Source: an uncultured beta proteobacterium
Lineage (GTDB): Bacteria > Pseudomonadota > Gammaproteobacteria > Burkholderiales > Burkholderiaceae
Assembly (NCBI GenBank): GCA_903938955.1
Contig: CAJAFJ010000111.1
Span: 1-6,793, forward strand
DNA: 6,793 nt
Direction: 5' to 3'
Numbering within the stretch: position 1 is the first letter of the stretch; every line of letters begins with the position of its first letter. The notes below the pieces were generated by a model that saw nothing but the letters and a program-made list of their open reading frames with translations, searched no databases and was not told where the DNA came from. Both the position numbers and the translations under genes were made by a program. Shown piece by piece: positions 1-4,616 of the stretch.

Positions 1-37
1 GAGAAGGTCGGGTGTTCGATTCATCTCTCCGGCACCA
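1..37 (+). tRNA. tRNA 3' end (partial, probably tRNA-Thr)
   Basis: The window opens inside a tRNA gene. Visible are the variable loop AGGTC (5-9), the T-stem GGGTG (10-14) pairing with CATCT (22-26) through two G-T wobbles, the T-loop TTCGATT (15-21), the 3' acceptor strand CTCCGGC (27-33), discriminator A (34) and an encoded CCA (35-37). The acceptor implies a 5' end GCCGGAG. GCCGG-type acceptors, an A discriminator and an AGGTC variable loop are typical of bacterial tRNA-Thr. The anticodon lies upstream of the window, so the isotype is an inference. Confidence 0.85.
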
Positions 38-42
38 AATGC

Positions 43-76
43 AAAGGCCCCTAGCTGTCATGGTTAGGGGCTTTTT
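43..76 (+). terminator. Intrinsic terminator of the tRNA transcript
   Basis: GCCCCTA (47-53) pairs perfectly with TAGGGGC (65-71). AAA/TTT pairs and one G-T at the base extend the stem. It is followed directly by TTTTT (72-76). The loop is 11 nt and can shrink through further wobble pairs. It begins 6 nt after the tRNA CCA end, as expected for a factor-independent terminator closing the tRNA operon. Confidence 0.88.
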
Positions 77-183
77 CATGCAACTAACACGTAACCGATA
101 GCTCATGATGAGCGATACACGAATATTCAATCAAGCTAAATAACGTTCAAACTCACAAGCCGCCGAAGGCGACGGCAGTCCAA

Positions 184-196
184 TGACGTTTACGCA
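184..196 (+). promoter_or_regulatory. Imperfect 13-bp palindrome, copy 1 (possible operator)
   Basis: TGACGTTTACGCA is a near-palindrome (TG-n-CGT-T-ACG-n-CA). It occurs identically at 5682-5694, in the intergenic region before gltI. Both copies are intergenic, which fits a transcription-factor site. The TTTACG/CGT core resembles operators I associate with MerR-family LiuR-type regulators in proteobacteria, but that link is from memory and weak. Confidence 0.3.
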
Positions 197-278
197 ACGC
201 TCAACAACTGCACAGCAGCAAGACAAGAAGTCTGAAAAAAGGTGATTTAACAAGCTCGAAAAACAGAGCCTAGCTCAG

Positions 279-333
279 TCAAGCCGTATGCCATTGCAAG
301 CTCGGTTAAAATCAAAAAAAATTTACGGCTTGA
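279..333. repeat. 10-bp perfect inverted repeat with 35-nt spacer
   Basis: TCAAGCCGTA (279-288) is the exact reverse complement of TACGGCTTGA (324-333). The intervening 35 nt are A-rich and include an eight-A run. In RNA this would form a 10-bp stem with a large loop. No T-run follows, so it is not a classical terminator. It could be an operator pair, part of a structured RNA, or chance. Confidence 0.4.
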
Positions 334-514
334 TGCTGGGGGGAACAAAGCTTAGCGGCTTGGTTACATCGCTAACAAGTCTTGAAATTGGCATGAATTT
401 TGGTTTCTATTCACAAGGGGCCGCAAATTCAAATTTTGTCCGCAAAGCCCAACATCAAACCCTCAGCCTTTACAACTCACACTCAGCGCAGCAACGGGAA
501 AATTCGATTTCATC

Positions 515-751
515 ATGTTTAAGCTCTTCAAACGTTCCAGCAAAACAACCCCGACAGTGACACCGCCAGTAGTCGTCGTGGCTGAACCCCCCGCTGAATC
601 TAAAGAAGAACCCGTGGCTAAGGAGCCGTCAAGCAGCTTTAAGGAGCGACGTCTAGTTACGCGCCCCTTGCCTTTACCAGAGGTTATTGAAGGTGACGGT
701 GGCGAAACGGATTGGGCGTTGTGGGAAGACTTGAAGCGTAAGCAAGAATAA
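515..751 (+). CDS. Small hypothetical protein (78 aa), charged and proline-rich
   Basis: I do not recognise a named family. The protein starts MFKLFKRSSK, a basic N-terminus. A Pro/Val/Ala/Glu-rich low-complexity segment follows (about residues 13-40), then a basic patch around KERRLVTRPLPLPEV, and an acidic, tryptophan-containing C-terminus ending DWALWEDLKRKQE. There is no signal peptide, transmembrane segment or cysteine, so a cytosolic and largely disordered protein is likely. The well-defined C-terminal motif with two Trp residues and the codon pattern make it more gene-like than the overlapping frame at 288-560. The Shine-Dalgarno is poor: GGGAAAA lies about 15 nt before the ATG. It is convergent with the stress-protein gene, 51 bp away. 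Similar short proteins with a D-W-x-L-W-E/D ending seem familiar from Comamonadaceae, but this is recollection only. Confidence 0.6.
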   Translation: MFKLFKRSSKTTPTVTPPVVVVAEPPAESKEEPVAKEPSSSFKERRLVTRPLPLPEVIEGDGGETDWALWEDLKRKQE

Positions 752-752
752 A

Positions 753-799
753 CCGATCCTTTACCAAGCATCGGCAAACTGCTGCTGTTCTACGCAGCA
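753..799 (-). terminator. Weak hairpins between convergent genes (possible terminator)
   Basis: Two small stems lie between the stops of the genes at 515 and 803: CCGAT (753-757)/ATCGG (770-774), and TGCTGC (780-785)/GCAGCA (794-799). Read on the minus strand, the CCGAT/ATCGG stem is followed by TTTATT. That could weakly terminate the stress-protein transcript. The T-run is interrupted and the stem is short, so the call is tentative. Confidence 0.3.
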
Positions 800-802
800 A
801 CT

Positions 803-1240
803 TCAGTCGCGCACCACCAAGACGGGCAAGTGGGTGTGCGACAGCACGGCTTGGGTGACGCTGCCCAGCACGAGTTTTTCCAGACCGCTGCGGCCGTGAG
901 AGCCCATGACGATCAAGTCGGCGTTAATCGACTCAGCTGCCTGCACCACGCCACGCCAAGCCGCGTGGGCCTCAATCACCGAGGTCTCAACCGTAACACC
1001 TGCTTCTTCAAATATGGCTTTGGCAGCTTTGACGGCGGCATTGGCTTCGGCGGTGGCGGCGCTCAGGTACTCGGCCTGACCGTAGGCAAAATCGGTGCCG
1101 ACGCCGGTAAACGGGTACGGATCAATAACAAAAATGGCGGTGACTTTGCTGCCAAATGCTTTGGCCAAGTTAATGGCTTTGTCAACGGCCAGTTGGGCGG
1201 TAGGGGAGCCATCGACGGGAACGAGTATGTGCTTGAACAT
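803..1240 (-). CDS. Universal stress protein, UspA family, ATP-binding type
   Basis: This 145-aa protein is a single Usp domain of normal family length. The N-terminal strand and loop read HILVPVDGS (residues 4-12), with the conserved Asp10. The nucleotide-binding signature G-x2-G-x9-G-(S/T) is complete: G113-S-H-G116, nine residues, then G126-S127. By family knowledge this places it with ATP-binding Usp proteins of the MJ0577 type rather than the non-binding E. coli UspA type. It should be a soluble cytoplasmic dimer involved in survival under stress such as oxygen limitation, starvation or respiratory inhibition. The start is supported by AGGAG (minus strand, 1249-1253) 8 nt before the ATG. 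It lies 73 bp downstream of the dioxygenase gene on the same strand but has its own FNR/Anr-like box at 1299-1312, so it is probably transcribed separately. Confidence 0.95.
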   Translation of the reverse strand: MFKHILVPVDGSPTAQLAVDKAINLAKAFGSKVTAIFVIDPYPFTGVGTDFAYGQAEYLSAATAEANAAVKAAKAIFEEAGVTVETSVIEAHAAWRGVVQAAESINADLIVMGSHGRSGLEKLVLGSVTQAVLSHTHLPVLVVRD

Positions 1241-1298
1241 AATGAAATCTCCTGATAATTAATGGTACTCAGTGTCGTAGTGACGCCTGCAACGATCC

Positions 1299-1312
1299 TT
1301 GACCAAAATCAA
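1299..1312 (-). promoter_or_regulatory. FNR/Anr-type box upstream of the universal stress protein gene
   Basis: On the minus strand the site reads TTGAT-TTTG-GTCAA, matching the FNR/Anr consensus TTGAT-N4-ATCAA at 9 of 10 fixed positions. Its centre (1305.5) is about 65 bp before the usp ATG. A class II arrangement (centre at -41.5) predicts a start near 1264 and a -10 at 1271-1276, where the minus strand reads GACACT. That is a poor hexamer, but it has the A and T at positions 2 and 6. A 5' UTR of about 23 nt would then hold the AGGAG. The site overlaps no coding sequence; the dioxygenase stop ends 2 bp away. The function is inferred. Confidence 0.55.
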
Positions 1313-1313
1313 A

Positions 1314-2066
1314 TTATTGACCAACTTCTTGAAATCCAGCAGCGCGCAGGGTAATCACCAGCGTGTCACGGTGGCCGTCATGGACATCAGGCGTCAACGG
1401 TTGAATGGGGGTTGATTCATGAATGACGCGGGCATCGTCCAGCAGCAATACCGACCACGGCTCGGCCAGGGTAAAGCGCTGGCCATTGGGTCCTGCGGCA
1501 TCAAAAACGCGGGTCTCACCGCCCTTCACGCCTTGGCGCTCCACCAGAAACACGGCCACCATGTCCACACCATCGCGGTGCGCGCCCTCGGGCGTCGGGC
1601 GGCCGATGCCGTCTGCGGTGTCTATGCGAAATTGGTGGGCCTCGACAAACCAGGGTTTTGTGCCTTTCAGGCCTGAACAAATGTCACCCAGCCAGCGCAG
1701 CAACTGGGTCCACACCGCTTGCTCTTGTAGCGCGGGCAAGATGGGTTCAAACAACCGCTCCATACCGCCATGCAGGGCGTTGTACTCCACCGGTTGCCAG
1801 TGCGCCCGATGCGGCACCAGAGTAACTTTGCCCTCATGAATCACATAACTGGCGTGCCGACGCCTGCGATAGCGGCCGCCATCTTTCAGGAAGGCATCGG
1901 GGGGTAGCGCGTCCCACAAGGGGTTCAGTGCGAGCAAGGCCGGTGCGGAACAGCCACTAAAGGTGCTGACGCTGCAGGCGTCCAAAACGCAGTAACCCTG
2001 CTGCTGCAAAACGCGGGGCAGCGCGCTGAGCTCGGTTAATGCGGGGGGTGAAAATGTGGTCGTCAT
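1314..2066 (-). CDS. 2OG-Fe(II) dioxygenase family protein (2OG-Fe_Oxy_2-like)
   Basis: This 250-aa soluble protein resembles the bacterial 2OG-Fe dioxygenase family (PF10014 type) that includes free-amino-acid hydroxylases such as the Bacillus isoleucine dioxygenase. The facial triad is visible as H163-R-D165 (in EGAHRDGVD) and H216 (in DARVIHEST). R233, in HRDTLVITL, is the likely 2-oxoglutarate anchor. The GGRYRRRR stretch (63-70) and the FEPILP segment also look family-like. The expected reaction is O2- and 2OG-dependent hydroxylation giving succinate and CO2. The substrate cannot be read from the sequence. There is no signal peptide. The ATG at 2066 is the first usable start because an in-frame TAG lies 6 nt upstream (2073-2075). 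No clear Shine-Dalgarno is visible, so translation may be weak or leaderless. It is divergent from the hemerythrin gene across 120 bp. Confidence 0.88.
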   Translation of the reverse strand: MTTTFSPPALTELSALPRVLQQQGYCVLDACSVSTFSGCSAPALLALNPLWDALPPDAFLKDGGRYRRRRHASYVIHEGKVTLVPHRAHWQPVEYNALHGGMERLFEPILPALQEQAVWTQLLRWLGDICSGLKGTKPWFVEAHQFRIDTADGIGRPTPEGAHRDGVDMVAVFLVERQGVKGGETRVFDAAGPNGQRFTLAEPWSVLLLDDARVIHESTPIQPLTPDVHDGHRDTLVITLRAAGFQEVGQ

Positions 2067-2097
2067 GGGCGTCTAGCTTAGCGTCTGGTTCGACGGG

Positions 2098-2119
2098 GTA
2101 ATTTCAATTGGTAATTTCA
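2098..2119. repeat. 9-bp direct repeat in the divergent promoter region
   Basis: GTAATTTCA occurs at 2098-2106 and again at 2111-2119, a 13-bp period, with the palindrome CAATTG (2105-2110) between them. It lies between the divergent dioxygenase and hemerythrin genes and immediately precedes the FNR-like box. It could be a tandem operator, although 13 bp does not match a helical turn. Confidence 0.35.
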
Positions 2120-2159
2120 TGACGATGGTCAAGATGGCGAGGCGGAATGCACGTATGCT
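2119..2159 (+). promoter_or_regulatory. Candidate class II FNR/Anr-type promoter of the hemerythrin gene
   Basis: ATGAC-GATG-GTCAA (2119-2132) contains the perfect palindrome TGAC-N4-GTCA and matches the FNR consensus at 7 of 10 fixed positions. Downstream is a -10-like TATGCT (2154-2159). No -35 hexamer is found at the proper distance (AAGATG), as expected for an activator-dependent promoter. A start about 7 nt after the -10 (near 2166) puts the box centre (2125.5) at about -40.5 to -41.5, the class II FNR position. The 5' UTR would be about 20 nt, including GGGA as a weak Shine-Dalgarno. This is inference from spacing and motif. Confidence 0.45.
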
Positions 2160-2186
2160 GTCGAAAATTTTTTTGGGAACATCTCT

Positions 2187-2693
2187 ATGTCAACTTTGCA
2201 ATGGTCGGATTCGCTCGCACTTGATTTACCTTTGATGGACGACACGCACCGTGAGTTTGTCGATTTGCTGGCCATCGTCGTCAAGGCATCCGACGCCGAT
2301 ATTCTGCCAGCCTGGAAGACCTTGGTTGACCACACCGACGATCATTTTGGGCGCGAAGACCAATGGATGCGCAGCACCCGTTTTTCGTCCAGCAACTGCC
2401 ACACCATGCAGCACAAGGTCATTTTGCAGGTGATGCGCGAAGGCGATGTGCGCGGCCAGGCGGGCGAGCTCGACGTGGTGCGTCAAATGGCCTATGAGCT
2501 CGGCATCTGGTTTCCGCAGCATGCCCAAAGCATGGACGCGGCGCTGGCCCTGCACCTGCGCAACGTGGGGTTTGATGCCGCCACGGGCCTGGTTAACGCG
2601 CCCCAGGCGCTGCCGGTCGAAGAGATTCATGGCTGCGCAGGCGAAAGCTGCTCCAGCCCGGCCGACCAGAGCAAGGTCGCGGTTGAAGCCTGA
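2187..2693 (+). CDS. Hemerythrin-domain protein (bacteriohemerythrin-like)
   Basis: This 168-aa cytoplasmic four-helix protein carries the full hemerythrin ligand set: H21 (DDTHREF), H53-x3-E57 (HFGRE), H72-x3-H76 (HTMQH), and H112-x4-D117 (HAQSMD). The count (five His, one Glu, one Asp) and spacing match the O2-carrying di-iron site, and the residue numbers nearly match the classical worm protein. It should bind O2 reversibly at a non-haem di-iron centre and could store, deliver or sense oxygen. After the domain (about residue 130) comes a tail of about 35 residues with C150-x4-C155 and H148; C71 sits next to the ligand H72. The ATG has a weak GGGA about 9 nt upstream. The gene's end overlaps the YitT gene by 11 bp, suggesting an operon with translational coupling. 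The alternative of an iron-only or NO-related role cannot be excluded. Confidence 0.95.
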   Translation: MSTLQWSDSLALDLPLMDDTHREFVDLLAIVVKASDADILPAWKTLVDHTDDHFGREDQWMRSTRFSSSNCHTMQHKVILQVMREGDVRGQAGELDVVRQMAYELGIWFPQHAQSMDAALALHLRNVGFDAATGLVNAPQALPVEEIHGCAGESCSSPADQSKVAVEA

Positions 2694-3312
2694 GCACACA
2701 GCCACGCCGCAGATCAACGCCCTGCGCCATCGCCCCCATGAAGATGTGCAGGCCCTGCTGACCGGCACGCTGTTTGTCGCCCTTGGGATTGTGATGTTTG
2801 GCCACTCCGGGCTGTTGACAGGGGGCACAGTCGGCATTGCCTTTTTGATTCACTACGCCACCGGCTGGAATTTTGGCCTGGTCGTGTTTCTTATCAATTT
2901 GCCGTTTTATGGCTTGGCTTGGCAGCGCATGGGCAAAGCCTTCACGCTCAAAACGTTTGCCGCCGTGGGTTTGCTGTCGGTCTTGGTGAATTTGCTGCCC
3001 AAGTTGGTCACCTTTTTGGCCTTGTCTCCGCCCTTTTCTGCCGTGATGGGCGGCTTGCTGATGGGGACCGGCATGCTGGTGCTGTTTCGTCACAAGGCCA
3101 GTCTGGGCGGGTTCAATGTGCTGGTGCTGTATTTGCAGGAGCGCTTTGGCTGGCGCGCTGGCCGCATACAAATGGCGCTGGACTGCGCCATTGTGTTGGG
3201 CTCATTCGCGCTAGTGGACTGGCAACACGTCGCGCTGTCGGTGCTGGGCGCCGTGGTGCTGAACCAAACGCTCGCCACCAACCACCGGGCCGGACGTTAC
3301 ATGACGCTTTAG
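2683..3312 (+). CDS. YitT-family integral membrane protein (short form), TTG start
   Basis: This 209-aa hydrophobic protein matches the YitT membrane family as found in betaproteobacteria. Transmembrane stretches lie at about residues 25-45, 47-60, 64-80, 91-112, 117-136, 165-180 and 184-198. Family-like glycine motifs are GLLTGGTVG (43-51) and ASLGGFNVL (139-147), followed by YLQERFGW; the two glycine patches suggest the internal repeat of the family. The C-terminal cytosolic DUF2179 domain of Bacillus YitT is absent. The molecular function of YitT proteins is not established; transport is only presumed. There is no in-frame ATG near the start. TTG at 2683 is preceded by AAGG with a 6-nt spacer and gives a normal N-terminus, so I chose it; CTG 2722 or GTG 2746 are alternatives. 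The frame stays open back to ATG 2446 inside the hemerythrin gene, but that extension is an out-of-frame reading of hemerythrin codons. The gene is probably coupled to hemerythrin translation. Confidence 0.88.
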   Translation: MKPEHTATPQINALRHRPHEDVQALLTGTLFVALGIVMFGHSGLLTGGTVGIAFLIHYATGWNFGLVVFLINLPFYGLAWQRMGKAFTLKTFAAVGLLSVLVNLLPKLVTFLALSPPFSAVMGGLLMGTGMLVLFRHKASLGGFNVLVLYLQERFGWRAGRIQMALDCAIVLGSFALVDWQHVALSVLGAVVLNQTLATNHRAGRYMTL

Positions 3313-3320
3313 TCGCCGTC

Positions 3321-4541
3321 TCAATCCACCAGGGCGGCGTACACCAGATCGCGGAACAGCATGCGGTAGTACTCGCGCTGGTTGGGGGCTTGTAACATCA
3401 GACAGGCAAACAGGTCTTCGGCCGGATCGACAAAAAACGTGGTACCCGCCATGCCACCCCAAAAGTAGGTGCCGACCGACCCCGGCACGCTGGCCACGCC
3501 CAAATCCCGGCGCACAGCAAAACCCAGCCCGAACCCATGCCCCAGCGGCAACAGTGCGCGTGATGCGCCACTGTTGACCAGAATATCGCCCAAGTGGTCT
3601 GCCGTCATGAAATCAACGGTTCGGGGGCCCAGCAAACGTACGCCATCGAGTTCACCCTTGTTCAGCATGAACTGCAAAAAGCGGGCGTAATCTGCCGCCG
3701 TGGACGCCAGTCCGCCGCCACCGGACTCCAGCTTGCCGGCTTCGCGAATATCGATCACGCGCATCTGCACGCCACCGTCCGGGTCACGGGCAAACGGCTC
3801 GGCAATGCGGGCGTGGTGCTCGGGGGGCACGCTAAACCAGGTTTCGGTCATGCCCAGCGGCGCAAAGATGTGCTGTTGCAAATAGGCGCCCAGCGTCTGG
3901 CCGCTCACCACTTCCACCACGCGCCCCAGCACATCGGTGGCGCGGCCATATTCCCACGCGCTGCCGGGCTCGAACATCAGCGGCAGGCCCGCCATCTCAT
4001 GCGAAAACTCGGCCGTGCTGCGCTCGCGGGAACCGATGCGGGTTTGGGCATACTGGCGCTGCACCGGTGCACTGCCCATGAACTCGTAGGTCATGCCCGC
4101 TGTGTGGCGCAACAAATCCTGAATCGTGGCGAGCTGTTTCACCGCTTGCAACTGCACCGCCCCGTCCACAACACGGGCCACTTTTTGGGCGGCAAACTCG
4201 GGCAGGTACTTGGCCACCGGGTCGCTCAGCAGGAGCTGGCCCTGCTCCATCAGCATCATCGCGGCCACCGAGACGATCGGCTTGGTCATGGAGTAAATGC
4301 GAAATATGGCGTCGCGCGCCATCGGGGTATCCGTCGCAGGGTCAAGCTTGCCCAGGCTGTCAAACAAGACGACTTTGCCGTGCCGGGCAATCAAGGCCAC
4401 GGCACCCGGTAAGCGCTGGCGGTCGACTTCGGCTTGCAGCACCGCCATCAGCCGCGCGGTGCGCAGTGGGCACAAACCGGCGTCTTCAGGCGCGGCGGTC
4501 GGCAAGGGCAAGCCAGCGTTGGGGGCGTGGGGCTGGCTCAT
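3321..4541 (-). CDS. Serine hydrolase, class C beta-lactamase/EstB-like fold
   Basis: This is a protein of about 406 aa of the beta-lactamase family PF00144. Numbering from the ATG at 4547, the nucleophile motif is S86-M-T-K89 (in FRIYSMTKP), the second-motif Tyr is Y200 (EYGRATDVLG), and a WGG motif (W363) precedes MAGTTFFVDP, as in EstB-type esterases. LLRHTAGMTYEF (145-156) and SGGGGLASTAADYARF (275-290) are also typical. There is no signal peptide or lipobox, so it is probably a cytoplasmic esterase or amidase rather than a periplasmic beta-lactamase; the substrate is unknown. I prefer the second ATG (4541): ACAGG (4551-4555) is 9 nt before it but only 3 nt before the ATG at 4547. The stop is 8 bp from the convergent YitT stop, leaving no room for a separate terminator. 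The K+ channel gene lies upstream on the same strand. Confidence 0.93.
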   Translation of the reverse strand: MSQPHAPNAGLPLPTAAPEDAGLCPLRTARLMAVLQAEVDRQRLPGAVALIARHGKVVLFDSLGKLDPATDTPMARDAIFRIYSMTKPIVSVAAMMLMEQGQLLLSDPVAKYLPEFAAQKVARVVDGAVQLQAVKQLATIQDLLRHTAGMTYEFMGSAPVQRQYAQTRIGSRERSTAEFSHEMAGLPLMFEPGSAWEYGRATDVLGRVVEVVSGQTLGAYLQQHIFAPLGMTETWFSVPPEHHARIAEPFARDPDGGVQMRVIDIREAGKLESGGGGLASTAADYARFLQFMLNKGELDGVRLLGPRTVDFMTADHLGDILVNSGASRALLPLGHGFGLGFAVRRDLGVASVPGSVGTYFWGGMAGTTFFVDPAEDLFACLMLQAPNQREYYRMLFRDLVYAALVD

Positions 4542-4573
4542 TCGCATACGCCTGTCATGGGTGGGTAAAACAT
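4538..4573 (-). other. Possible 11-codon leader ORF overlapping the hydrolase start
   Basis: On the minus strand GGAG (4580-4583) lies 6 nt before an ATG (4571-4573) that opens an 11-residue frame, MFYPPMTGVCE. Its TGA (4538-4540) overlaps the preferred hydrolase ATG as ATGA. The Shine-Dalgarno here is better than the hydrolase's own. This geometry fits translational coupling, but the ORF is so short that chance is a real alternative. A sequencing frameshift joining it to the hydrolase is less likely, because the hydrolase is complete without it. Confidence 0.35.
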
Positions 4574-4584
4574 ATTGATCTCCA

Positions 4585-4607
4585 AAAATAATCAGCTGAG
4601 CTGGCTG
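4585..4607 (-). terminator. Weak terminator-like hairpin after the K+ channel gene
   Basis: On the minus strand CAGC (4604-4607) pairs with GCTG (4593-4596) over a 7-nt loop, followed by ATTATTTTT (down to 4585). The stem is only 4-5 bp, so termination would be partial at best. The hydrolase may still be cotranscribed with the channel gene. Confidence 0.25.
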
Positions 4608-4616
4608 GCGGCCATG

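Larger units (their letters stand above)
77..514. other. AT-rich intergenic region without a convincing gene
   Basis: Between the tRNA terminator and the small ORF at 515 I find no coding sequence I can support. The stretch is visibly richer in A/T than the genes of the window. It contains a short imperfect palindrome at about 98-116 (core GCTCAT-G-ATGAGC), a GACGTTTACG element (184-196) that recurs at 5682-5694, and a 10-bp inverted repeat (279-288/324-333). An ATG-initiated frame at 288-560 lacks a Shine-Dalgarno and recognisable protein features, and it overlaps the better candidate at 515. An unannotated small RNA is possible, but nothing in the sequence proves one. Confidence 0.5.

Noticed and set aside
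1..80. A tRNA 3' end as the attachment site of an integrated element
   Set aside because: No second copy of the tRNA 3' sequence, no integrase and no mobile-element gene occur in the window, and the terminator directly follows.
98..116. A palindrome with core GCTCAT-G-ATGAGC after the tRNA terminator
   Set aside because: A one-base loop cannot form a full hairpin, and there is no gene close enough to regulate; it is most likely chance.
288..560. A 90-codon open frame in the gap after the tRNA
   Set aside because: It has no Shine-Dalgarno and no recognisable motif, its composition looks non-coding, and it overlaps the more gene-like frame at 515 in another phase.
2446..2682. An ATG-initiated extension of the YitT frame back into hemerythrin
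   Set aside because: The extension overlaps verified hemerythrin codons in another phase, is Arg/Ala/Pro-rich as expected for a shifted frame, and is not part of the YitT family.
3594..4412. A 272-codon plus-strand frame opposite the hydrolase gene
   Set aside because: It is a His/Gly/Gln-rich antisense shadow of a clearly conserved serine hydrolase with intact catalytic motifs.
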